A DNA stretch of 64,000 nucleotides from positions 248,001 to 312,000 of the forward strand of contig NZ_JAVJQE010000008.1 in NCBI RefSeq assembly GCF_040218065.1. The letters run 5' to 3'. A program made the translations under genes and the position numbers. The notes under the pieces were generated by a model. It was given only the letters and a program-made list of their open reading frames with translations, searched no databases and was not told where the DNA came from. Origin of the DNA: Marivibrio sp040218065 (lineage in GTDB: Bacteria > Pseudomonadota > Alphaproteobacteria > UBA8366 > Aestuariispiraceae). Below are positions 41,194-49,728 of the stretch, piece after piece; positions within the stretch are counted from its first letter, which is position 1; each line of letters starts with the position of its first letter.

Positions 41194-42413
41194 GCCCCGG
41201 GATCCCGCCGCCCCAGAAGGCGCGGGCCGTAGGTCAGGCTGAACAGCCCGTAGGCGAGGATCCACCCGCCGGCCCCAAGCGCCAGCAAGAGCGGCCCGTC
41301 CTGCGGTCGGATCGCGGCCGCAAGCCGGGCGAACGCGGCGAGCGTGATCGCGGCGAAGATGGCGAGCGTCCAACGGTCGGCGGTGAGCGCCGCGCCGGAA
41401 TGGCCGAGCGTCGCGCGCGTCATGACGGCCAGCGTCATGGTCCCGATCGCGCCGACGCCGAAGGCGTGGAAGGCCGCGCTCAACGGGATTGCCGGAAAGG
41501 CCGCCGCAGCCGCCGTCGTCGCGAACCCGACTGGAAGCCACGCGTAGCCGATGTGCAGCGCCAGCAACAGCGGCTCGGCGGCCGTCGCCGTCCCGCGCCA
41601 ACGCGCGAGCCGGAGCGCCAGCGCCGTCGCCGCCGCGCCTGCGGTGAGCGCGAGCCACGGATCGTAGGGCCGGACGCCCAAATGCAGCAGCGCGACAAGA
41701 GCGCAGGCCATCGCGATCCCGTCGACCGGCCCGGCCGCCGCCGGCAGGCGCGTTGCGCCGCGCTTGACCAGCCAGTTGCGGGTGAAGCTCGGGGTGATCC
41801 GCCCGCCGATCAGCACGATCAGCATCACCGGCGTCGCGAGGCCGAGGCGCAGGCCGATTCCCGGCTCGACGCCGTCGGGCGGCGCCCAGCCGGCCGCCTC
41901 GGCGTGGGTTATCGCGTTGGCCAGGGCGAAGACGGCGAGCGCGGCGACCATCGGCAGATTGCGCGTGTTGCGCCCGGCGAGGATCTCGCGGGCGACGACG
42001 CTCAGGAAAATCACGGGGAAGGAGAGGTCGATCGCCGCCGCGCCCCAAGGATCCGCCGGCGTCCCGGTCGCGACCGCAAGGCGCCCCGCCAGCCATAGCC
42101 CGCACAGCCCCGCCAACCCGGCGCCCTGCAGCGGCAGGCGGCCGGTCCAGTTGGGAATGGCGGTCAACAGGAAGCCCGCGATGGCGGCCCCGGTGACCCC
42201 GAACAGCACTTCATGCGCGTGCCAGGACACCGGATCGAACGGACCCGCGATGGCCGGCGCCGCCCCCTCGATCCAGGCGAGCCAATAGAGCATCAGGGCA
42301 ACGGCATAAACGCCGGCCGCCAGGAAGAAGGGACGAAAGCCGCGGCTGAAAAGCCCGGCGGCGCGCGGCTTGGCGTAGCGCGGCACGCCCCCCGCGGGTC
42401 TCGCCTCGCTCAT
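41190..42413 (-). CDS. nnrS: NnrS family heme-copper membrane protein
   Basis: A 407-residue polytopic protein with about 12 hydrophobic segments. The N-terminal FSRGFRPFFLAAGVYAVALMLYWLAW and DPVSWHAHEVLFGVTGAAIAGFLLTAIPNWTGR are hallmarks of NnrS, as is GGRITPSFTRNWL. NnrS protects against nitric-oxide stress, and is usually under NO-responsive control. It is the last gene of the nap operon, 19 bases after napC, so it would blunt NO side-products of nitrate respiration. No nitrite or NO reductase is in the window. Confidence 0.9.
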   Translation of the reverse strand: MSEARPAGGVPRYAKPRAAGLFSRGFRPFFLAAGVYAVALMLYWLAWIEGAAPAIAGPFDPVSWHAHEVLFGVTGAAIAGFLLTAIPNWTGRLPLQGAGLAGLCGLWLAGRLAVATGTPADPWGAAAIDLSFPVIFLSVVAREILAGRNTRNLPMVAALAVFALANAITHAEAAGWAPPDGVEPGIGLRLGLATPVMLIVLIGGRITPSFTRNWLVKRGATRLPAAAGPVDGIAMACALVALLHLGVRPYDPWLALTAGAAATALALRLARWRGTATAAEPLLLALHIGYAWLPVGFATTAAAAAFPAIPLSAAFHAFGVGAIGTMTLAVMTRATLGHSGAALTADRWTLAIFAAITLAAFARLAAAIRPQDGPLLLALGAGGWILAYGLFSLTYGPRLLGRRDPGA

Positions 42414-42432
42414 CGGATCCGGCCCTTCCGTC

Positions 42433-43032
42433 TCACCAGCCTTCGACGCCGGCCATGTTGGGCAACTCGTGCGCGATCCCTTTGTGGCAGTCGATGCAGG
42501 TCTTCGAGCCGTCGATCAGTTGCGTACGGTGCGCCTCGGCCGCCCGCGGGCTCTGCTGGGTGAGGTCCATCGAGTCCTCGCTGTGGCAGTTCCGGCACTC
42601 CAGCGAATCGTTGGTCTGGAGCCGATGCCATTCGTGCTTGGCCAGACGCAGCCGGTTCGCCTCGAACTTCTCGCGCGTGTCGATGGTGCCGAAGACCCAG
42701 CCCCAAACCTCTTTCGAGGCCTGCATCTTGCGCGCGATCTTGTCGGTCCAGTCGTGCGGCACGTGACAGTCGGGGCAGGTCGCGCGCACGCCGGAGGCGT
42801 TGGAGAAGTGGACGGTGGTCTTGAGCTCCTCATAGACGTTGTCGCGCATTTCATGACACGCGATGCAGAACTCCTCGGTGTTGGTCGCCTCCATCGCCGT
42901 GTTGAAGCCGCCCCAGAACAGCACGCCCGCAACGAAGCCGCCGACCGTCAGGAAGCCGAGGCTCAGATGCACCGCCGGACGGGAGAGCGTCCGCCAGAAG
43001 ATCTTCACCCAATCAATAAGCTTTCGCATCAT
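42433..43032 (-). CDS. napC: NapC/NirT tetraheme cytochrome c
   Basis: A 199-residue membrane-anchored quinol oxidase that feeds electrons to NapAB. One N-terminal helix (VHLSLGFLTVGGFVAGVLFWGGF) is followed by four heme motifs: CIACH, CPDCH, CRNCH and CIDCH, all in a typical NapC order (EFCIACHEMRDNVYEEL ... KTCIDCHKGIAHELP). Two tandem ATG codons (43032, 43029) are possible starts; a gaggggg site favours the first. Ten bases after napB. Confidence 0.94.
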   Translation of the reverse strand: MMRKLIDWVKIFWRTLSRPAVHLSLGFLTVGGFVAGVLFWGGFNTAMEATNTEEFCIACHEMRDNVYEELKTTVHFSNASGVRATCPDCHVPHDWTDKIARKMQASKEVWGWVFGTIDTREKFEANRLRLAKHEWHRLQTNDSLECRNCHSEDSMDLTQQSPRAAEAHRTQLIDGSKTCIDCHKGIAHELPNMAGVEGW

Positions 43033-43042
43033 GGCCGCCCCC

Positions 43043-43549
43043 TCATTCGTCGGCGTCGCCGCCGGCGGCGCTCAGCAGATCGTCCACGTCGACGAAGGTG
43101 TTTTCGACCGGCGGGCGGGCGTCCTGCTGGGGGACGTGGCACTGGGTGCAGAAGTAGCGGCGCGGCGAAACCGCGGCCAGAAACTGCCCGTCGCGGTCCA
43201 TGTAGTGGGTGACGCTCACCATCGGGGCGCCGCTCTCCCCCGTCCGTCGCCGCGCGTGACAGCTCAGGCATTTGTTGGCCTTGAGGTCGAGCTGATAGCC
43301 TTCGATCTCGTGGGGAATGGTGGGCGGCTGTTCGGGATAGTTGCGGACCCGACGCTCCGCCCCGTCTTCGGTGCGGGCCATCATCGGGGGCTCGGTCCGA
43401 TCCCCGATCGGCTCGGCGCCCCGCATGTGGGCGAGGCCGGCGCCCGCTTCCTGCGCGGCCGCGGTCGATACCGCGACGGTCGAGACGGCCGCGGTCGAGA
43501 AGGCGGCGAGCGCCAGCAGGCAGGCGGCGCATAGGCTTGCGGCGCGCAT
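43043..43549 (-). CDS. napB: Periplasmic nitrate reductase cytochrome subunit NapB
   Basis: A 168-residue diheme cytochrome, electron-transfer partner of NapA. The signal peptide (AASLCAACLLALAAFSTAAV) is followed by heme motifs CLSCH (KANKCLSCHARR) and CTQCH (YFCTQCHVPQQDA), with IPHEIEGYQLDLKANKC typical of NapB. The ATG at 43549 is preceded by aggagac at the right distance; an upstream in-frame ATG at 43591 would lie almost in napA. 45 bases after napA. Confidence 0.93.
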   Translation of the reverse strand: MRAASLCAACLLALAAFSTAAVSTVAVSTAAAQEAGAGLAHMRGAEPIGDRTEPPMMARTEDGAERRVRNYPEQPPTIPHEIEGYQLDLKANKCLSCHARRRTGESGAPMVSVTHYMDRDGQFLAAVSPRRYFCTQCHVPQQDARPPVENTFVDVDDLLSAAGGDADE

Positions 43550-43594
43550 GGCGGTCTCCTTCCTGTGACGATTTCGGTTCTGCAGGGGCATGGC

Positions 43595-46099
43595 TCAGAC
43601 CTTCTCGATCCGGACCGCGCACTTCTTGAAGTCGGTCTGCTTGGAGATCGGGTCGGTGGCGTCCAGCGTGCATTTGTTGATCAGCTGGCTGGCGTCGAAC
43701 CAGGGCACGAAGACGACGCCTTCGGGCATCTTGTTGCGCCCGCGCGTCTCGACCCGCGTCTTCATCCGTCCGCGGCGGGAGGTGACCGCGACCGCGTCGC
43801 CGCGCCGCACGCCCAGGCGGTCGGCGTCGTCAGGATGCATGTAGACGACCGCGTCGGGTACGGCCTTGTAGAGCTCCGGAACGCGTTGGGTCATCGAGCC
43901 GGAGTGCCAATGCTCCAGCACCCGGCCGGTGGTGAGCCACATCGGGTACTCTTCGTCCGGGCTCTCCGCCGCCGGCTCATAGGGCAGGGCGAAGATGCGC
44001 GCCCGGCCGTCCTCATGGCCGTAGAACTCAACGCCGGCCCCCTCCTTGACGTAGGGGTCGTAGCCCTCGCGGTAGCGCCAGCGCGTCTCCTCCCCGTCGA
44101 CCACGGGCCAGCGCAGGCCGCGCTCCTCGTGATAGCGCTCGAAGGCGGCGAGGTCGTGCGCTTTGCCGCGCCCGAAGCGGGCGTATTCCTCGAACAGACC
44201 TTTCTGGATATAGAAGCCGAAGGCCTCCGCCTCGTCGTTGGCGTAGTCGTCGGCGGTCTCCTCCAGCGGGTAGCGGTCGACCTGACCGTTCGCGAACAGG
44301 AGGTCGTAGAGAGTCGCGTCCTTATATTCCGGCGCGGCCTCGACCAGTTCGGCAGGCCAGACCTCGTCGACGCGGAAGCGCTTGGAGAACTCGACCAGCT
44401 GCCACAGGTCCGAGCGGCTCTCGCCCGGGGCGTCCACCAGCTGGCGCCAGAACTGGGTGCGCCGTTCGGCGTTGCCGTAGGCGCCCTCCTTTTCGACCCA
44501 CATGGCGGTCGGCAGGATCAGGTCGGCGGCCTGAGCCGTCACGGTCGGATAGGCGTCGGAGACGACGATGAAATTCTCCGGGTTGCGATAGCCGGGCAGC
44601 GTCTCCTCGTTCAAGTTCGGCGCGGCCTGCATATTATTGTTGACCTGCACCCAATAGGCGTTGAGCGCGCCGTCCTTGAGCTTCCGGTTCTGCAGGACGG
44701 CGTGATAGCCGGGCCTCTCGGGAACCGCCCCCTCGGGCAGCTTCCAGATCTTCTCCGCCAGCTTGCGGTGGTCCGGGTTCATAACGACCATATCTGCCGG
44801 CAGGCGGTGGGAGAAGGTGCCGACCTCGCGCGCCGTGCCGCAGGCGGACGGCTGGCCGGTCAGCGAGAAGGGGCTGTTGCCCGGCTCTGCGATTTTGCCG
44901 GTCAGCAGATGGATGTTGTAGATCAGGTTGTTGGCCCAGACGCCGCGGGTGTGCTGGTTGAAGCCCATCGTCCAGAAGGATGTGACCTTCACCTCCGGAT
45001 CGGCGTAGAGCTCGGCCATCTCAAGGAGACGCTCCTTCGGCACGCCCGAGATCTCATGCGCGTAGTCGAGCGTGTAGTCGGCGACGAAGTCCTTGTACTC
45101 CTCGAAGCTCATCGGGCTGGAGGCGCCGGGGTTGTCGGCGTTCGCGGCCGCCTGTTGCAGCGGATGCTCGTCGCGCAGCCCGTAGCCGATGTCGGTCACG
45201 CCGCGCCGGAAGGTCGCGTGCTTGTCCACGAAGTCCTGATTGACGCGGCCGGTCTGGATGATGTGGTTCGCGATGAAATTCAGGATCACGAGATCGGTCT
45301 GCGGCGTGAACACCATTGGGATGTCGGCCAGATCGAAGCAGCGATGCTCGAAGGTCGACAGCACGCCCACCTTTACATGCGGCGCGCTCAGCCGCCGGTC
45401 GGTCACCCGGGTCCAGAGGATCGGGTGCATCTCCGCCATGTTGGAGCCCCACAGGAAGAAGGCGTCGGCGTGCTCGATGTCGTCGTAGCAGCCCATCGGC
45501 TCGTCCATGCCGAAGGTGCGCATGAAGCCGCCGACGGCGGACGCCATGCAGTGCCGGGCGTTCGGGTCGATGTTGTTGCTGCGAAAGCCGGCCTTGAAGA
45601 GCTTGGCGGCGGCGTAGCCCTCCCAGACCGTCCATTGGCCGGAGCCGAACATGCCGACCGCCTCCGGTCCCTTCTCTTTCAGCGTCTTCTTGAACTGGGC
45701 GGCCATGACGTCGAAGGCCTCGTCCCAGCTGACCGGCGTGAATTCGCCGTCCTTGGCGTATTCGCCGTGCCTCTTGCGCAGCAGCGGCTGGGTCAGGCGG
45801 TCCTCGCCATAGAGGATCTTGGAGAGGAAGTAGCCCTTCACGCAGTTCAAGCCGCGATTGACCTCCGCCTTCACGTCGCCGTGGGTTGCGACGACGCGGC
45901 CCTTCTTGGTCGCGACCATGACCGAGCAGCCGGTCCCGCAGAAGCGGCAGGCGGCCTTCGACCATTTGAGTTCGGCCTTCTCGCGCTCGGCGACCAGGTT
46001 CTGGGCCTGCGCGGGCAGGGAGACGCCGGCGGCGGCGGCGGCGCTGGCGGCGGCCTTCGCCTTAAGGACCGCGCGACGGGTCGGCTTCATCTCGCTCAT
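43595..46099 (-). CDS. napA: Periplasmic nitrate reductase catalytic subunit NapA
   Basis: An 834-residue molybdenum bis-MGD enzyme that reduces nitrate to nitrite in the periplasm. The twin-arginine signal is PTRRAVLKAKAAAS. The [4Fe-4S] motif is CRFCGTGCSVMVATKKGRV with the fourth Cys in LNCVKGYFLSK. The Mo-Cys segment lies in NIDPNARHCMASAVGGF, and YPMWLTTGRVLEHWHSGSMT and the C-terminal MGD binding region are intact. Start at 46099 overlaps napD by four bases. Length equals the family norm. Confidence 0.96.
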   Translation of the reverse strand: MSEMKPTRRAVLKAKAAASAAAAAGVSLPAQAQNLVAEREKAELKWSKAACRFCGTGCSVMVATKKGRVVATHGDVKAEVNRGLNCVKGYFLSKILYGEDRLTQPLLRKRHGEYAKDGEFTPVSWDEAFDVMAAQFKKTLKEKGPEAVGMFGSGQWTVWEGYAAAKLFKAGFRSNNIDPNARHCMASAVGGFMRTFGMDEPMGCYDDIEHADAFFLWGSNMAEMHPILWTRVTDRRLSAPHVKVGVLSTFEHRCFDLADIPMVFTPQTDLVILNFIANHIIQTGRVNQDFVDKHATFRRGVTDIGYGLRDEHPLQQAAANADNPGASSPMSFEEYKDFVADYTLDYAHEISGVPKERLLEMAELYADPEVKVTSFWTMGFNQHTRGVWANNLIYNIHLLTGKIAEPGNSPFSLTGQPSACGTAREVGTFSHRLPADMVVMNPDHRKLAEKIWKLPEGAVPERPGYHAVLQNRKLKDGALNAYWVQVNNNMQAAPNLNEETLPGYRNPENFIVVSDAYPTVTAQAADLILPTAMWVEKEGAYGNAERRTQFWRQLVDAPGESRSDLWQLVEFSKRFRVDEVWPAELVEAAPEYKDATLYDLLFANGQVDRYPLEETADDYANDEAEAFGFYIQKGLFEEYARFGRGKAHDLAAFERYHEERGLRWPVVDGEETRWRYREGYDPYVKEGAGVEFYGHEDGRARIFALPYEPAAESPDEEYPMWLTTGRVLEHWHSGSMTQRVPELYKAVPDAVVYMHPDDADRLGVRRGDAVAVTSRRGRMKTRVETRGRNKMPEGVVFVPWFDASQLINKCTLDATDPISKQTDFKKCAVRIEKV

Positions 46100-46419
46100 T
46101 TTCTGCTCTCCTCGGTGGGGGAGGGGGATGTTGTTGCGGGCTGCGCGTCGTCGCCGCGGTCGGATTCGACGTCGGTTTCGTCGTCGATCCCGTGGAAGAC
46201 GAGCGAGCAGCCCAACGCGCCGTCTAGCAGCGCGAACGCGTGGGACAGATCGGCGATCCGCTGGGAGCTTTCGGTCTCCAGCAGCACGATCAGCTTGCCG
46301 GCGGCGTCGCGCGCGGCGATCACGGCTTCCGGCTCGGCGGCGATGCGCTCGGCCAGGGCGTCCAGCGCCTCGGGCCGGCATTGGACCATCAGGCTGGCGA
46401 TGTGGACGGGCTCCGTCAT
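46096..46419 (-). CDS. napD: NapD chaperone
   Basis: A 107-residue cytoplasmic chaperone that binds the NapA twin-arginine leader to delay export until cofactor is inserted. It shows HIASLMVQCRPEALDALAERIAAEPEAVIAARDAAGKLIVLLE and ALLDGALGCSLVFHGID, in accord with NapD, plus an acidic tail. The ATG at 46419 overlaps the napF stop by four bases; a longer frame begins inside napF. It precedes napA with a four-base overlap. Confidence 0.9.
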   Translation of the reverse strand: MTEPVHIASLMVQCRPEALDALAERIAAEPEAVIAARDAAGKLIVLLETESSQRIADLSHAFALLDGALGCSLVFHGIDDETDVESDRGDDAQPATTSPSPTEESRK

Positions 46420-46955
46420 GCGGGCGCCTCCCGCCGCGCGGGGGCGATCGCGACGGCCTCTTCCGGGCAGACGCCGACGCAGGCCCCGCAACCGGTGCAT
46501 CGCTCAGGCAGAATCTCAGGCGTCGGGGGGCCGCCGAGACGGGGCGCGAAGCGTATCGCGCCCTCCGGGCAGGCGTCGCGGCAGGCCTCGCAATGGACCC
46601 CCGCGTGGGGCAGGCAGCGGTCTTGCGCGATCGTCACGGAAAGACGCCAGGGCGGATCGCGCTCGGCCTCGAAGACCGGCTCCGGACAGGCGTCGACGCA
46701 GGCGTGACAGAAGATGCATTCGCCGCCGCCTGCGTGAAAATCGACGGCGGGCAGGCCGCCGGATCCCGCGACCAGGATGTCTTCGGGGCAGGCGGACAGG
46801 CAGGCGCCGCATCGCGTGCAGGCGTCCGCCAGCCGGGCTTCGTCCGTCCAGGGCGGACGGACCGGGGGCGGCCCGGCGGGGCGCCCGCGCAACAGCGCGC
46901 GCCGGCCGTGGTCGACAGGCGCGTCCGCCGGCTTCGGGGAGGCGTCGGCGCTCAT
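46416..46955 (-). CDS. napF: NapF ferredoxin-type protein
   Basis: A 179-residue cytoplasmic iron-sulfur protein with four Cys-rich motifs: CTRCGACLSACPED, CIFCHACVDACPEP, CEACRDACPEGA and CTGCGACVGVCPEE. NapF is thought to assist NapA maturation. No NapG/NapH genes are present, so quinol oxidation in this operon depends on NapC. It follows napE by 4 bases and overlaps napD by 4. Confidence 0.92.
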   Translation of the reverse strand: MSADASPKPADAPVDHGRRALLRGRPAGPPPVRPPWTDEARLADACTRCGACLSACPEDILVAGSGGLPAVDFHAGGGECIFCHACVDACPEPVFEAERDPPWRLSVTIAQDRCLPHAGVHCEACRDACPEGAIRFAPRLGGPPTPEILPERCTGCGACVGVCPEEAVAIAPARREAPA

Positions 46956-46959
46956 TTCC

Positions 46960-47148
46960 TCAAGCTCCCGGAGGTCCGGGCGGCCCGAAGATCATCTGCA
47001 AGATCCACACGGCGAAGCCGAAGGCGCCGACAAAGGCGACGGCCAGGCCGGGGAACAGGATGAAGCAGGTGAAGAGAAAGGTCCGAAGCTCGCGCTTCTT
47101 GACCGTCCGCGCGTCCCGGTCCTGCGGGCTCGCATCGGTCTCCGGCAT
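46960..47148 (-). CDS. napE: NapE small membrane protein
   Basis: A 62-residue protein with a charged N-terminus (ARTVKKRELRTF) and a single transmembrane helix (FILFPGLAVAFVGAFGFAVWI), ending MIFGPPGPPG, as in NapE. First gene of the nap operon with a ggaggcg ribosome site 7 bases before its ATG. Longer open frames upstream (to 47439) run through the promoter and are not supported. Role of NapE is not established. Confidence 0.88.
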   Translation of the reverse strand: MPETDASPQDRDARTVKKRELRTFLFTCFILFPGLAVAFVGAFGFAVWILQMIFGPPGPPGA

Positions 47149-47221
47149 CGGCTTTCGCCTCCGCGTCGGATGGATTTGCCGCGCAACCGAGCTTGTCGGC
47201 GTGCGACGCGAATTATGTAGG

Positions 47222-47280
47222 AGACCGTAACATATCGATGCGGGCGTGTAAAAGACCGTAGTTACGGCGTGGAAATACGG
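47222..47280. promoter_or_regulatory. Repeated CCGTA/TACGG elements upstream of napE and the cupin gene
   Basis: AGACCGTA occurs at 47222-47229 and again at 47253-47260 (31 bases apart, about three helical turns). The second copy forms a palindrome CCGTAGTTACGG (47256-47267) and another TACGG lies at 47276-47280. The cluster occupies the 193-base region between divergent napE and the cupin gene. No FNR-type site was found here. Confidence 0.4.
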
Positions 47281-47341
47281 ACGGCTTGCTACGCTCCGTC
47301 GGCGCGGGCTTGATGGGGGCCGAACAAGAGAGGACGGCGCA

Positions 47342-47617
47342 ATGACTCCGGACGATTTTCGCAAGGAGGCCGCCGCCCGCGGCTTCGAGGCGCCGATCGA
47401 GAAAAGCTGGGAGGCGGGGCGCGTCAATGCGATGCACACCCACGACGGCGCGCTCTATCTGCTGGGCTTGGCGGGGGAGATGACCGTCGTCTACGACGAC
47501 GGCTCGCCGCCCGTCGTCCTCGGCCCCGGTGCGACCGTCGAAGTGCCCGGCGGCGTCGTGCATGAGGAGCGCGCGGGTCCCGACGGCGTGCGCTTCCTGG
47601 CGGCGGTGCGGGGCTGA
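47342..47617 (+). CDS. Small cupin-domain protein
   Basis: A 91-residue single-domain cupin. The metal-binding motif 1 is partly present (NAMHTHDGALYLLGLAGEMTVV) and motif 2 as PGATVEVPGGVVHEERAG, with the strands in the right order. A gagagga ribosome site precedes the ATG. Such small cupins often bind a metal and a small acid, or act as isomerases, but no function can be assigned. It is divergent from the nap operon. Confidence 0.8.
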   Translation: MTPDDFRKEAAARGFEAPIEKSWEAGRVNAMHTHDGALYLLGLAGEMTVVYDDGSPPVVLGPGATVEVPGGVVHEERAGPDGVRFLAAVRG

Positions 47618-47633
47618 GCGCGCCTCGCCCGCG

Positions 47634-49685
47634 CTAGACCAGGTCCCGCGGGATCAGGCGCTCCCAATTGCGGCTGAAGATTCGGCGGTCGTCCTCGTAG
47701 GCGTCGAGTTCCGCGATGACCCGGAAGTTTTCCTCGTCGCACTGCAGGCGGGTGCGGGTGATCGTGCGGACATGCCAGCCCTCGCGCCGCAACCCGCGCA
47801 CCGCCTGCACCTCGCCCGCGATCGATTGAAAATCGTCATTCTCGGAGCTGTACCACTCCTCGGTCTTCTGCTCGAGCTCCAGATCCGCGTCGGGCAGGTA
47901 GCTGCGCGCGTTGTCGTCGACCACGTGCAGGGTCGAGCGGTCGAGCGCCAAGTCACGCTCCACCGTCCAATTGTGGTGCGTCAGGCCGCGCGTCTCGGTC
48001 TCCAGCGGCTCGTTCATCTCGGGTGGCTCGAACGCCACCGCTTCGTCCAGCGCCTGGCCTTCGCGGATCGGCAGCAGCAGGCGGCTGGAGCCGGTGTAGA
48101 CCTTGAGCTTCGCGACCGTCGGCGCCGGCCAGGCCAACGGCCAGTAGCTGGTCGAGATCGCGACCCTGATCCGGTTGCCGGCCGGGAAGCACTGGGCGAT
48201 CCGGTTCAGGCGCACCCGCGCGCGATAGCGTTTGCCGGGCTCCAGCGGCTCGGGCTCGCCGTGGTCGTTGCGGTGCGTCAGGTTGAGGACGCCGTAGGTG
48301 ACCCGCGTCGCCTTGTCGTCGGGCCTAACGTCCGAAAGGCGCACCGCGACCATGGCGACCGGTTGATCCACCTCGAAATCCAGATCGATCTCGGGCGCGC
48401 CGAGGATCTCGACGTCTTCCTCCAGGCGGTAGGAGTTGAAGACGAGCGCGCCGCCGTCCTCCTGCCGCTGGTCGTGCGGCAGGTCCGGAGTCGCGGCGTA
48501 GGAGCACCATTTGCCCGCGAACAAACCAGTCGAGAGCGGGGACTGCACGGAGATGAACTCCTGATCGTCCAGGTTCTTCGCCGCCGGATCGAGCGAGTCG
48601 AGCGTATCCGTGCGCAACAGCCGATAGGCGGAGGCCAGCGCGTAGGGCGTCTCCTTCACCCGCTCGGACGGCCAGCGGCGTTCGCCCACCCAGCGACCGG
48701 GGCGATGATCGTAGCTTGGCGTCGGCGCGACGGAATGCTGCATCCAGGCGCGCAACTTCGGCTCCTCCATGATCCCGCTGTCGATCCCTTTGAGCCAATG
48801 GTCCCAGAAGCGCACGCACTCCTGCAGAAAGCCGATAGCGGGGCCGGGTTCGCCGATATGGGGGTATTTGTGGCTCCACGGTCCGACGAGGCCGAGGCAG
48901 GGCGCCTGCAGATTCTCCATCAGTCGGAAAACCGCGTTCGAATAGCCGTCGGCCCAGCCGGACACCGCCATCACCGGCGTCTTGACCTGGGACCAATCCT
49001 CGCAGATCGAGCCGTGGCGCCAGAACTCGTCGCGGCGCTGATGCTCAAGCCAGTTGACGATCCAGGGTTCGCAGCCCTCGAGCCGCTCCAGCCACATGTC
49101 GCGCCAACGCGCGCCCACCACCTCAGGGTCGGGCGGCAGCGAGTTGTAGGCGAACATCTGCGAGGCCCAGCTCAGATTGTCGCCGAGCAGGCAGCCGCCC
49201 ATGTAGTGCACGTCGTCGGCGTAACGGTCGTCGGTCGAGCAGACGCTGACCACCGCCTTCAGCTGCGGCGGCTGCAGCGCGGCGATCTGCAGCCCGTTGA
49301 AGCCGCCCCAGGAGATGCCGATCATGCCGACGTCGCCGGTGCACCAGGGCTGCGCCTCCAGCCACTCTAGGATCTTCACGCCGTCGTCGAGCTCCGACTG
49401 GAGATACTCGTCCGCCAGCACCCCGTCGCTGTCGCCGCTGCCGCGGATGTCGACCCTAACAGAGGCGTAGCCGCGCGCCGCGAAATAGGGGTGGTGCATC
49501 GAATCCCGCGGGGCGGTGAAGTCGTTCTTGCGATAGGGGATGTATTCCAGGACCGCCGGGACCGGCGTCTGGTGCGCGCTTTTCGGCAGCCAGATGCGGG
49601 CGGAAAGCTCCAGCCCGTCGGTCACGGGGATGCGCACATGGCGCATCACTTCGATCTCCTCCGGGGCGTCGTCGGCGTAGGGCAT
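47634..49685 (-). CDS. CocE/NonD family alpha/beta hydrolase
   Basis: A 683-residue serine hydrolase of the X-prolyl dipeptidyl peptidase / cocaine esterase / glutaryl-7-ACA acylase family. The N-terminal domain starts RHVRIPVTDGLELSARIWLPKSA; RGSGDSDGVL and the nucleophile elbow GISWGGFNG (Ser) are clear, followed by a helical cap and a C-terminal jelly-roll with EILGAPEIDLDFEVDQPVAMVAVRL. No signal peptide, so probably cytoplasmic. It cleaves an amide or ester bond; target unknown. It follows the ATP-grasp gene by 43 bases on the same strand. Confidence 0.88.
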   Translation of the reverse strand: MPYADDAPEEIEVMRHVRIPVTDGLELSARIWLPKSAHQTPVPAVLEYIPYRKNDFTAPRDSMHHPYFAARGYASVRVDIRGSGDSDGVLADEYLQSELDDGVKILEWLEAQPWCTGDVGMIGISWGGFNGLQIAALQPPQLKAVVSVCSTDDRYADDVHYMGGCLLGDNLSWASQMFAYNSLPPDPEVVGARWRDMWLERLEGCEPWIVNWLEHQRRDEFWRHGSICEDWSQVKTPVMAVSGWADGYSNAVFRLMENLQAPCLGLVGPWSHKYPHIGEPGPAIGFLQECVRFWDHWLKGIDSGIMEEPKLRAWMQHSVAPTPSYDHRPGRWVGERRWPSERVKETPYALASAYRLLRTDTLDSLDPAAKNLDDQEFISVQSPLSTGLFAGKWCSYAATPDLPHDQRQEDGGALVFNSYRLEEDVEILGAPEIDLDFEVDQPVAMVAVRLSDVRPDDKATRVTYGVLNLTHRNDHGEPEPLEPGKRYRARVRLNRIAQCFPAGNRIRVAISTSYWPLAWPAPTVAKLKVYTGSSRLLLPIREGQALDEAVAFEPPEMNEPLETETRGLTHHNWTVERDLALDRSTLHVVDDNARSYLPDADLELEQKTEEWYSSENDDFQSIAGEVQAVRGLRREGWHVRTITRTRLQCDEENFRVIAELDAYEDDRRIFSRNWERLIPRDLV

Positions 49686-49728
49686 GCGGGCGAACCTCGC
49701 GATGGTCGTTCGGGCAAGTCGGGCGGCG

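Noticed and set aside
39574..42105. An 843-codon open frame spanning the outer-membrane channel and nnrS on the minus strand
   Set aside because: It overlaps nnrS in another frame and lies antisense to the channel gene; no motif supports it.
43565..47230. A 1221-codon open frame antisense to the nap operon
   Set aside because: It crosses six well-supported nap genes on the opposite strand and has no recognisable domain or ribosome site.
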